From NCBI GenBank assembly GCA_039000515.1, contig JBCFYV010000024.1, positions 42,357,979 to 42,421,978 on the forward strand: a stretch of 64,000 nucleotides of DNA, in the 5' to 3' direction. Under the pieces are notes generated by a model, which saw only the letters and a program-made list of their open reading frames with translations, was not told the origin of the DNA and ran no database searches. The first letter of the stretch is position 1; every line of letters starts with the position of its first letter. Source of the stretch: Timema cristinae. Lineage: Eukaryota > Arthropoda > Insecta > Phasmatodea > Timematidae. Both the position numbers and the translations under genes were made by a program. Below, piece by piece: positions 24,826 to 38,100 of this stretch.

Positions 24826-26054
24826 CTAGGAAAGTAAATAAATGAGATAAACTCTGTAAATTGTTTCAATTGGAGTTATCTTGTCTTGAGATCTATAAAT
24901 AGCACTTTGTTTTTAATCTTAATCATTCTACTGTAGAGGTCTGTGAGCTCAAGTTTTTTTAATGTGATTCGAAATTAGAGAGTTGATTGTACACCTCCCA
25001 AGCAATGAGTTGATCTTGAGCTTGGGTTGAATAAATATATAATTTTAAAACTTAATAATGTTAATAAATAACAAATGTATATTAATATTATTTTAGATTT
25101 TTTTTATGAAATAAGAAATATATTTAACATAAATTAATTTTTAAATAGTTTAAAAAAATTGAGCCATAGTAAATTATAAAATTAACTTTAAAATATATTG
25201 TAACAGTAACTCACTTACTCTAGAGCATTAGGATTTTGAAAGTTCATAGCCACACTTAAAAAAGTAAGTTACCTATCCCTATATTTAGCTAATTCTATCC
25301 AGTCCACCTCATTACATCCTATGTCTTTCAGGTCCATTCTAATGCTATTCTCCCATCTATGTCTAGGTCTTCCCAATGATCTCTTCCATTGGATTTGCCA
25401 GTCAATACCCTGAACACGGTTCTAGATTCTCCCATTTATACTAAATGTCCTACCCAATGTAGCTTGTGAGATTTGATCATCCTAACAATGTCTTGTGATG
25501 AAACAGGGTACGATATGTAACTTCCTTCACTCCCCAGTAACTTTATCTCTTTTTGGACCAAATATCTTCCCAAGTATTTTGTTTTCTAAAACCCTGAATC
25601 TATTTTCATCATGTAAGGTAAGAGACCAAATTTCACACACATAAAAAAACAACCGGTAAAATTATTATTTTGTATATTCTGGGTTTTACATTCCTGTACA
25701 GCGGGCGAGATGTTAACAACTTACTGACCATGTAATATCATGCATTTCCCAACTGTATTATTTTCCTAAGTTCCAATCTAATACCATTATTGCTAGTCGA
25801 AATTATTCCAAAATATTTAAATTCACTGACCCCACCAAATGAGAGGTTTTCCTCAGTAATCTCTAAATCATCAACCCTAATCCATGTTCTTTGTGTGATC
25901 ATATACTTATTTACTGTAATAATAACAACAGAAACATTAATTTTAATAGAATTAAACATCATCTAGCTTGACCAATGAAGTGTGAGCAGTCCTGCCTTCC
26001 CACCTTTAGCGTAAGTTTCTAGAATAACCTAAATAGTAATAAATAATAATGATG

Positions 26055-26122
<68 letters not shown>

Positions 26123-29100
26123 CGACTTTAATAGCAAAGTTAAGGCTACCGCCTTTTCTTACACTTAACCAATAACAGTAACATAAATAAACATTACATC
26201 ATGGTCGTATCCCCCACCGCTTCAGCAGAGGGTTGTTTATTCTGTGCTCGTGCATACATATAGGCCTATATTACAGAGGGCCTCTTGTTCACCTTTATTT
26301 TATTTGCGTATTGTTTTTTGTTCAATGCAATCTGTACAGTAAGCTACATAAAATATCTATTCACTTGTCACAATGATCCTGCATATAAAATTGCACAATG
26401 CAGCGAAACTATTGTTTTAGTTCTATTTATAATTTCTCTTAAGTTCATTAGGTTTATCATGAATCAGATTTGAATTCTAAATTCGGGATTTCATAGGTAA
26501 AATTAAGATTCATATTCAAGCCAACTTAAGAAAAAAAAAATTTTTAATATATTATTTTCCTTTAACCCGCTCCCTAAAAAGCAATTTGTGAAATATTTGT
26601 TTTATATTTATATCTACCTTATCTCACAGTTAGGAAGGTTCTCGCCATCTTTATAGACACCATTCATGTAGATGGGTGGAGTGACGTCTCTCAGACGAGC
26701 AATGTCCTTTAGAGCACTCTGCTTGCCTGCTTCAATATAGGACCAAGAGTCGGAGAATGGTAGCCAAGGGTGAAACTCCATGGGGGTGAAGCCAAACGCT
26801 CTATCAGATCTGATCCAATGCATGGGGGCCAGTTGGTGAAGGTGACTGATGTCTTTTCGCTAGAACACCAAGGGTTTGATACTGAACTGGAAACTTAATA
26901 TCAATTACTATATTTCTAGTTTAGTTTATTTTTAAGAATAATATCTGAATTGACATACAATGGTGTTCATCCAAAAACTAGTATATGAGCAGCTCATAAA
27001 CAATAAAAGTACGAGTGCATTATAAGAAGAAATAAGTTATATGGATATTACTATCATCATCATGAACAGCTTTTAGATATTAGCTGGTTCTGTTTGGAAC
27101 ATAAGCCTCTCCACTTAAGCCTACCACCTTAATCGTGCATTTTCTATCCCGTCCTGCAACTCCTTAATTATTCCTGTCACCCTTTTATTTCTCATCCTAT
27201 CAATTTCATGGATACTTTATGATTTGTATTTAAAATAAAAGTGTCTGTTTTATTATTTTAAAATTGTAACATAAGGCTGTGATAACTTGGCCCATCCCTT
27301 ATGCTTATTATATTAACTATTTATTAAATACATCAATGTTCAATATATGGCCAGTAAAATGATCTAAATTGTTAATGTCCTTTTAATTCTATTGACATCT
27401 TACATGTAGTAATATTGGGTAAGTATATAGTTCTTATATGTGGTAATACAATTACAGGGAGTACATGAGATAGAGATAGTGTAGTCATGTAATGAGAATT
27501 GAAAAAGAGAATACCAACATGAATGATAGAGATGAAACACCTATGTAGGAAAAAAAGACTCCAAGAGAGACCAAGGAGATGGGAAAAACAGATAATATAA
27601 AGTGTGCAAGTGGGAGAAGAGTAATAGAAGCAATTAAAGGAGGGAAAATGGTGGAAGGAAAGAGGAAGATAGAGGCAATTTACTAAACTGACCCAGCCAC
27701 AGGTTGGAAACAGTTGATGATGATGATGATGATGATGTGTGGTAATATAAGACAAATTCATACCTACTCTTAAAAAGATTTCAGGTGCTTGGTAAAAATG
27801 TAAGTATTATAATTTATAACTTATAAGTAGGGACATGCAAAATTCACATTTGTGATTACACAAATTTTAACACAAATTTTATGTTTTCACGCGAATAGCA
27901 CAATTTTAAGCTTCTTTTTTTTTCTGAATAAGCCCAATTTCTTTGTAATTCGAGAAAAACCACATAGTGAAATATAATTCTCAATGTGGTAACACTGGCA
28001 TGGTTCTATGCGTGGGCTGTCATTTATACAGATAGTATAACTTTTTTCTTATCTTATAGCTATAAAAAAGATCACAGGAAAAATTAGTGTTTTCAGGATA
28101 TTTAGGCTTTTTTTTCTGAGGTTAGCATTAAAAGTCACGATTTCTACTTTTACACATTATGATACTTAAGTTTTGATAGATCTATTTTGGTTTTAAGCCC
28201 TTATAATATTTCACACTAGGCCCAAGCAAGAACAGTAATATATGGACCTTGCTATAGGCAGTCATGTTTGGCAAAATTATTTCTACATAATTCTTATTCC
28301 CTTCTCATTATTTGATAGTAGTTTAGTTTTCTATGATGACATGTTTTGGTGTTATTATTTTTGGTCTCAACCTAAAATGATAATCGATTATTTTGATATT
28401 GCTACTCGTAAGACTCGAGGTAATTATATTGAGATAACTAATTTGATATTGCTAAGCGTGAAATGTTTTGTGCGTATTTATATTTTATTTTTCTCCTAAT
28501 ATGTTAATAAATAGTTAAATACAAAATATGAACGAAAAATGGAGACAGTTTTATCCTAGTTTTTTTATTGAATAGTAATTTGACTCATATTTACATAAAT
28601 AATATCGCTTTTTGAGAAAAATAACACCACTTTTCCCCTAAAAATAACCTCACCTCCTGCATGTCTTTACTTATAAGTTAATATTTTGTTGAATTAAGAC
28701 TTAAAACTAATAAAATAAATTTTCTAATGGCTTGAAAGAACTTAAAACTAGTCATAAACATACATAAAATTTGGTTAAACATACCAAGGAATTTACATCC
28801 TTAATAATAGTCTCACCTCTCCTTGTGAATCTTGTATATCTTTAAGGCCGACCTCATCCCCATAGAAGATGGAAGGAGTACCAGGAAGCATCATATGAAA
28901 CAATATGGCCCCTAAACTGCCATTGGGCGAGATGAGGTGGGTAGAGAGTCGCTGCGTGTCAACACTACCGAAATTCCAATGTACCCAAGGGTAGCCAGGT
29001 TTAGAATAAAGTATCCCTTGAAGAACTTTATCGACCTGTTTCTTGACACTCTCTGTTCCATTACCAAACAGGTCTAAGTGTATGTCGATCAAATCTATAT

Positions 29101-32100
29101 TGTTTAGAACAGCCCGTAGTTTGTTTGAGTCTCCCGACTCATTGACCGTGTCAAGCACACTGACGCTACACATGAGAATCCTTTCATCGTCCAAACCGGC
29201 GCTAAACTGTTGACTATCTTCTTCCAATTTCTGATTTGTGAAGCAAAATCAGGATCATCTGTGAAATATTCCAAACCTTTGATGTAAAACCCATCCACAC
29301 CTCGCCTTAACCAATACCTTAGAGTGTTACTGATTGTATCCTCCATCTTATCTTGAGCTCTTGTAATTTCAATGAGGGGCGGTATGATGAGGGAATTTAT
29401 TAGGTTTTCCGTGAAGTTATCTTGATCCGAACCATTTTTTCTGGTGAGGTGTATTTTCTTGCTGGCTATTACTATCTTGTTTTGAGCTTCTTTCTGTTTA
29501 TCTTTTTCAGCGGCTGTCAGTAATTGTTTGAAATACGGATGTATCGGAAGATCTAGGACGATGGACATGTTGTGTTTGTGCATGGCTTCGACAAAGGCAG
29601 TGAAGTCTTGTTCTGTGCCAAGATGAGGGTTGATGCCAGTCAGACTTGTGGGGGTATCATAGCTCTCGGGATACTGTGTGGAAGGGAAGATGGGGTTTAG
29701 CCTCACAGCCTGCACCCCAAGTGAGTCTAGATATTGAACTCGGCTCAGTAGACCTCGAAGGTCACCAATACCATCAAAATTGGAAGAATCCTGCGAAGAA
29801 AACCAAAAGCAAAATAGGTTTATTTACTTTAGAAAATGGTTTACAATTTACACGCTTCTAAAAATTTAAGAGAACATTTATAAATTATATAACTTCTAGC
29901 CAGTTAAAGGTAGATTTTTTTTTTTAAAGTTTTAAAATTTTCTTACTTTTAAAGGTTTTCCAGACCATGAGATATACACATTTTTCTGAGTATTTTTACA
30001 TAATATAAAAGATAAAAAAATATCATTTTCAATCAAGTTTGGCAGGAACATATTAGCTGTCACGAGGAGAAAGAGGATTAGGAATAAGTTATTCAGAAAA
30101 GAGTGGAGGGTACAGGGAATACATGGAATAATAGATGAAACGAGGCCCTGATACTTTTTGATATCATCGGATCACTGTGACAAAATCATCATCAGTCGTA
30201 TGATCACTATCTATGAGGAGAATTGTAGTGAGTTAGTTTTGTGTTTGTTTGGCTTTAGTTAAACCGGTATATGATAAACAATATGTCTCAGTCTAGTATC
30301 ACACATGTACTAGCTATGTTCAGAGCATATATTTATGTAAAAATCTGTTTTCTTTAATGAAAAATAACAAAACTACAGAAAAGTCAAAATTAACTTATCA
30401 GTATCTATCTTCAATCTTGAAAATTATGTCAGCTCAAGACATTATACCAAATTTTGATGATTTGCTACTTGGAAAACGATAACAATGGTCCATTAAAAAA
30501 TAAAAGTGTGTAACAATTAATAAATTATGATTTTGTTATATTTATTGTTTATTTTTTTCCTATTTCGATAATTAATTATTTATGACTATAAAAAATTATG
30601 TAATCTTTCATTATAAACAAATGTTTGTTTTAGAATATTTTTAATTTTAAATATACTATGTAGAATTATGCATGTGAACATAGTTTCAGGTATTATACCT
30701 ATGTATATAAAATAACCCTAAAAAAAAGTATTATATAACATTTCTAAATACGGCTCCCAACATAATGCATGTGTTCTTATCTGGCCTGCAGTACAAAGTG
30801 AATTTTCCAAGACATGCCTGTCATAGTTCAACATTATTTCTACAACTATTTAGCTGTTATTTCTCATTGTGAATTAGTTCTTAAGTGTGTGAAAGCCCTT
30901 GTCAATAAAAGTCTAACAATTGATGTAAGCCCAATTCAGTGGTTGCATGGTCTAAGGTGCCACTCTTGCAATAGACTAGATTACAGTTGACAGGAAGATT
31001 GAAGTTCGATCCTAGTCAGGTGTACTGAGAGTGGTTTTCCCTAAATGGTGTTCCACTCTCCTACCACGCAAATGTGAATACATATCTTATAAATTCACTC
31101 TTCCTCATCCCTAACACATTGGTTGAGGAATTAGTACATAGACATTTAGCTCGAAAGGGTAGTAAAACACCGAGTGTTTAAAAAAAACTGTATGTAATAT
31201 ATGTTCACCTGGAAAGAGGCGGGGAATATTTCATAGAAAAGAGTCCCCTGCCACCAGCTGTGCGGTGGGTTACACTGACTGGGCAGTTGGGCTATCAGAG
31301 CGACTACCACACAAGCGCAGGCCATCAAAAGTGACACCACACCCCAGAAGCTGAACTTGCGGATCACAGGCCAGTTCCACGACAGGAAGCAAAAGTCACT
31401 GGTAGATTTGGTGACCGCCAGCTGTAAACCTGATAGAGGAGGTTTACCTCCACTCTCCTGACAGTCGAACAAGAACAAAACAAAACTATTACCCTTATAT
31501 GAAATTAAACCAACCTACATTTTCAAAATTGATTAAACTGTACCACTCTGGTATTAAATAAAATACAGTTAGTGTTATCAAAGTTGCTTTGTAGGATGCC
31601 TATGAGTTAGTTAATTTAAGGTCATTCGACAATGATAATTACTAAGATTTTTTTTTTAGTCTATTACATCTTGGTAAAGACTTTAACATATGTGGGGGAG
31701 TGGGGGTTATCTTGGAAAAGATAGCAAGTAGCAATGTCTCCGCCCATTCCCACAACACCGACCAGGTAAGGAAACCAGTTTTCGTTTTGCCTGGGTGTGT
31801 CATTAGTTGGAATTATCTGACCCTCAGTCTGGCATATTATGTTTTGCTAACCGGCATTGTCTCTACAATCAGTACAGTCAAAACAAGACATTTCAAACAT
31901 AAGTTTGCAATGATCAATTCAAACACATTAATAATATTAACGAGTAAACTAGGATGAGAAAAATTAATTCTAAATAACCATAATGTAGGCTACAAAATGA
32001 GATAAAAATCTAATTATCGGGGTATAAAAAGAACAGTACTTATGATGATTAAAAATTATTTAATTTTACCACTTTTAAGCTGCTTATGCATTAAAAATTA

Positions 32101-35100
32101 TTTTTCTTTAATATATTATAGATATTGGCACAGTGTACAGCTATATAAATGTTTAATTATAATAAATTTCAGCCCCATATATTAATTACTTTACTTATGG
32201 TGCATGAAAAGCATAAAATAGTAAATATGATCCATTGTAACTTGTGAACTAAATGATTGGAAATCAGTGAATCACTATTTATTAGTTATAATTATACACC
32301 TAAACGACACATTAACTCAGTCGGGAGTGTGTCTCTCTATTGAGCTAAGGGTCCCGGCTCTGCTAGAGCGCGACTTTGACTTCCCCTTCACTTTACCGCC
32401 TTTACCTTGCCCGGCATGATAAGGAATAGGTACGATACGTAAAATAACGCAGCAATGAAGGCTGCACAGCTGAAAAATGTATCATCAGTAAGATATGGTT
32501 TACTCTTTCACAGTGATGAATTAATGGCCGAGGACTGGATGTTGTGCCTGTCCTAGTCTTAAGTTAGAATATAAGACATATGGAGCTACAAAAAACCTAG
32601 CATGCTGGTAGTGGGAAATATATGGCTTGAATAAAAAAGTGATACAGGCCACAGGTTGGAATCAGTATTGAATGTAAAAAATTATACACCTGTTAAAACT
32701 GTGCAATAAAATGTTTATTGTCGAATGACCTTAATAACACAAATGTAAGGCAGTGTTTCAAAATATTACCGTGTATTAAATTGTTAATAAAGACAAAAAT
32801 AGGTTTTCTATTATATTCAAAGAGATGTGTTTATATAGGAGAAAACAAAATTAGTGTCATGTTTAATACAATGATTAAAAATGACAGAAAGTTTCAAGAG
32901 TTAAGAATAAGACAAAAATGGCACATGTATGAAGAGAGGGTGGGAAAATCAAAGTGAAAATCATGTGACAAAGCAACCACGATGGGTCCAACAGGGATTC
33001 CGATCTTTTGGTCAACCTGTCAAGAGATCAAGTGCAACACCATATATTGGTCAGCCATCGATTCAGGTGGAAAAAGATGTAATATATTATTTTAATTTTT
33101 ATTTGTACACATTTTTTCTCTGTGTTTGGATATGACATATTTACTGTATGTACAATAGCCCCATGACTTCTTTGGTGCTGACTGACAGTTCACAGCTGAC
33201 TTCTGACAGTCAGCATTTAGGTATATACCTAAATTTTGACTGTCAGAAGTGAAAGCTACTAAACACATGTTTTTGCAGATCATATGGTTCAGCATAGGGA
33301 TACATATGGTAATTTTGTCTGATAACTTTTCAAAGCTTTTAGCTGTCAGCTGTGAGCTGTCAGTCAGCACCAAAGAAGCCATGGGCTACTGTATGTGTGT
33401 ATATATATGTGGTGTGTGTGTGTGTGTGTGTGTGTGCGCGTGCACACTAGATTTACCTGGCAGGTGAAAGGGTCAATATTGCTAGCCTTGGTAAGATGAT
33501 GATAATGATGAGAGCTCAGTAACTGCGCACACACTGTCGGCTCTTGTAGTACAGAGCTACTGGACGAACTCGACTCCATGACACTGTGAACACTGCTAGT
33601 GGCATTCAAAGTTGGAACAGAACCTACAAAATTATAACACTCTTAAGAGTTAATGTATCATAATTTTATAACTGGAAAGTGGGATAGGATCTAATTAAAG
33701 GGGATAAACATAATATAATCTGACTTCTATGATAAAAAGAATAACATAACTTATACTTCACAATGTTGTCACTAGACATGCGAAATGTGACGTGATGGAC
33801 CTGCAAGGTATTTGTTCCCAAAACGCGATGTAATGGACATGCGATGTAATGGTACATATACGCCCCTTCAATCCTATTGGTTGTATGTCAAAGTAGGGTT
33901 AGCTGGGTATAGAAAGGTGGGGAAATGCGACGTGATGGACCTGCAAGGTATTTGTTCCCAAAACGCGATGTAATGGACATGCGATGTAATGGTACATATA
34001 CGCCCTTCAATCTATTGGTTGTATGTCAGAGTAGGGTTAGCTGGGTATAGAAAGGTGGGGAAATGCGACGTGATGGACTGCAAGGTATTTGTTCCCAAAA
34101 CGCAATGTAATGGACATGCGATGTAATGTACATATACGCCCCTTCAATCCTATTGGTTGTATGTCAGAGTAGGGTTAGCTGGGTAAGAAGGTGGGGAAAT
34201 GCGACGTGATGGACCTGCAAGGTATTTGTTCCAAACGCAATGTAATGGACATGCGATGTAATGGACTTGCGATGTAATGGTGCCCACCCTTCTTTTCATT
34301 GTGAAAGCCAGATTATGTTAGTTCTATTATATTTATTCCCATCCATCTTTACTGCACCAGCTTCTATATATATAATTAAATGAATACAAGAAATAATATT
34401 CTATAACTGTACCTTTGTTATTGGCATGATCGAGTATATCTTGATTCAATACACTGTATCCCACCATGTCATTTCCGTTTAGTGCGGAACGTGTTGGTAT
34501 TTCCATGTTGTCAGTACTAGATGGACTTATCTCCTGCTCATAGGCCATTCCTGCAAACAACCAAGTAAAGGAGTCATTAAAGTTATTGTTTCTATCAAGG
34601 AGTATAGTCCATGATTTTAATTGCATCTCATAATATTTAATGTTGAATTTTGTGAAAACAGAAAGATATGCTTTAAAATGATACAAAATATTAATTTATA
34701 GGCCTGGTTAGTTGTTCTTTACGGTTGATAAACATGGCCTCTTTACCTTACATGACAAAAATAAATTTAGGGTGTTCAAAAACAAGATGCTTAGGAAGAT
34801 AAATGGTACCAAAAAAAATAGGAATATACTGGAAAGTGGGGAGGTTTCATCATGATGAGTAACAAACCTTATACTCATTGTAAGGATAGTTAGGTCTTTT
34901 AGATTATGGTGGGTAGGAAATGCAGAGTGAATGTAGTAATCTAAAACTGTGTTCAGGGTATTGACTGGTAAACCCAACGAGAAGAGACCATTGGGAAGAA
35001 TTAGACGTAAAAGGGAGGATAACATTAGAATGGAAGTGAAAGATATAGGGTGTAATGAGGTGGATTGGATAGAACTACCTCAAGATAGGAATAAGTGGCA

Positions 35101-38100
35101 TACTTTTTTAAGTGTGGCAATGAGATTTCAAGTTTCTAATGCCATAGAGTGAATTAATTAATAAAACATTTCTGATAATAAGGTAGGAACTGGAATTTGA
35201 GAGACATTTAGAGGTAAAGTTGGGTATTCCTTATTTATTAATATAGGTAGGCCTAGATCAATATGAGTCGACTCCCCTAATGGAATGAAAAGGTATGGGT
35301 TATGTTATGTGGAATATGGTACCCCCTTGTAAAGTGATATAACTAGAAATGGGTCAAATCTATTATTTTACAAATTCAAAACTTTATTTTGTCTACAAAT
35401 TTCAAATCTGAATTCAAAGATTAAAAAAATGTTGTGAACATATTTAACACATTAGCTCAATAGGTAGCATATTTGCCTACTAAGATAAGGTTCAATGCCC
35501 AGCATGACCCAAAAAATATATCTTTGGCGAAATGCGAGTTTCCCCTTTCACAGTGGTGAAACCACGGCCGGAGGCTGGATTTGTGTATGTTCAGAAAATG
35601 TAAGTTAAATATCTCAAGCCCGACACCTTACCTCAGTCGGTGGCATGTTTGTCTACTGAACCAAGGGTCCCGGTTACGATCCCAGGCATGGCCAAAGAAA
35701 GTTAGTTTATAAATCATGTGCTGATACAATCAGTCAGTTCATAGAATGCATGTTGAATACTTCCAAATAAATCAAATTAAATTAAATACCTCAAATAAAA
35801 AGTGAGAACCACTTCAGCAGTGGACAGGAGACATAAAAAAACAATGAAAAAAGTGTATATAAACATGTGTCCTATTTTATGTGCTATTGTCATGTTTATA
35901 CTCTGGTAATGTGGAGCTTCTTAACATTATAGTAAGTGCTTAAAAGGGTCACCTCTGGCCTGAATGCAATCCAATGCATTGTATTTATGAAAAAATGTGT
36001 GCATTCTGTGACACAACAACTGCAGACTTGCATTCAGACCGAAGGTGGCCATTTTGAACACTTCCTACAGGATTATTCAATCGGATCCACCTTACTGGAG
36101 TACAAACATGACTATAACTTGGAAACAAGGTCAAATGGAACACATGTTAATATTAACTTTATATTCATGGTTTGTGTGTTACTTGTCCACCAATGAAATG
36201 GATTTCCACATGCCACGGTACACTATGTATAACTATTCTTGTTGCTTTACAAAATGAGAAGTCTTCAGTTATAAAAGACTGGCATCATTTAATTACTGCA
36301 GTTAAATAAGGACTTATAGAATATAACACTAGCTACAATAGTCCTTAATTGTAAACATATTCCAAGACATTTATGCATTATACATATATATATATATATA
36401 TGACTATGTATGTAAACTTGGTAGAACCTAAGAGGAAATGAATTTTCTAAACTTAACAAACCATGACAATGTTCTGCTCAGGACTTTTCGAACAGGTGCA
36501 CCACCCAACTGATTTTACTGACTGCCTAGCTAAAATCAACGCTTGTTGCAAGTCATCAACGGTTGTAAAGTATTTCACTGTCCCCACCCAGCTATTTAAT
36601 AATGCCACAAGATTGGAGAAGTTTTCTGAGAATAAAAATACATGACATTTTATAGGCTGAACTACATGGTATATCAATACTTTTTACAGATTATATTAGG
36701 TCTTTTACTATTCTACTCAAGGATTATAAAGTTGAGCATTATTTATTTGCTGACACCTTAACTCAGTCGGTAGGATGTCTATCTACTGAGCTAAGTGTCC
36801 AAGGTTTGATTCCCGGCATGGCTGAAAAATGTAGGCCTTCCTTTCATTGGTGAAATGTGTGTTTTCTTATTCACAGTGATGAATTAATGGTCGGGGACTG
36901 GATGTTGTGTCTGTTCTAGTCTTAAGTTAGATTATAAGGCATAGCAAGTCGGTAGTGGAAAAATATATGAGTTGAATAAAAAACTGATCCAGGCCACAGG
37001 TTGGAAAAATAATGAATATAAAGTAAAGCATTATGTATTTATGTATGGCATCTTATTAATATTATAATATTATAATACTATCTATCAAATGTGACAGCTC
37101 CAGAATACAATGCTTGACATATGAAGATATGAAAGTAGTTTAGGTAAATTTTAAAATTGTTTTTGTCATATATTACTCTAGTTACATGAAGATAAACACC
37201 AACACAAAAAAATGATAGCTCACCTGGTGATGGGTTTATGAGAGACAGAGGGTGATCAAAGCTTGTGGGCGGTGAAGGGGTTAAGAGGGGACATATCGAC
37301 GCCTCCTCTTCGTCAGCGATGAACTCGTTCACAGGTGACGGACAGTTAGGATCAATGCCTACTCTAGGTAACGTGAGACTCATCATGCCACTTTCTGATA
37401 CATTCATGCTGAGTGACGTCTCTGGCTGATAGCTAGCCAAGAGCTGCAACTAAAGCATAAAAAAGTTGTGAATGGAGACAAACTACAATCACTTCAAATT
37501 ATTTCTAAATTAGGTACAGAAATATAGAGAAAATGTACACCTGCTTTTAAATGTTTTGTACGTTGAACAGTATATTGGAATGTTTTACTGGAAAGAAGTA
37601 CATATTCCCATTTTGAAAAATGGGTTTATAAAATAAAAACATTTATTATTACATCAGCATTATTTAACATGCCTAAATTAAAATTATTAGTCTCTTGAAG
37701 ACAACAATGCTTACTGTCTAACTAAGTTAGGGAGCCGAATAAAATACCTCAATTTAGTTTTGCTATATTAGTTAATACTTCCTTCCGCATTATACATATT
37801 ATGTGACAACATTGCAGAAAAACAACAACAAACTCTAAATAAATGCACATTACCAATCCCAACTTAATCTAACCGTTAATTGAACTTGAGAAAACCCACC
37901 TCCGTGGCGTAGTTGGCTAACACGCTATACGTGTTGAGCAAGACTGCTGAGGACGGAGAGATCGAGGTTCGAATCTCGGTTGGGTGAACTGGGGGAGGGG
38001 CGGGGGTTTCCTAAATGGTTCTCCACTCTCCCTCCACGCAAATGTGGGTTCACTTCCTCTAATTCAACCTCCCCAATTCCTAATCCATTAGTGTAGTTAG

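Noticed and set aside
28242..28499. 85-codon plus-strand frame in an SLC3A2-like intron
   Set aside because: Hydrophobic but AT-driven, no recognisable family, no splice partner on that strand.
36453..36677. Open frames on both strands (minus reads [17 protein letters not shown])
   Set aside because: It may be a fragment of a mobile element or duplicated gene, but I recognise no family and could not support a call.
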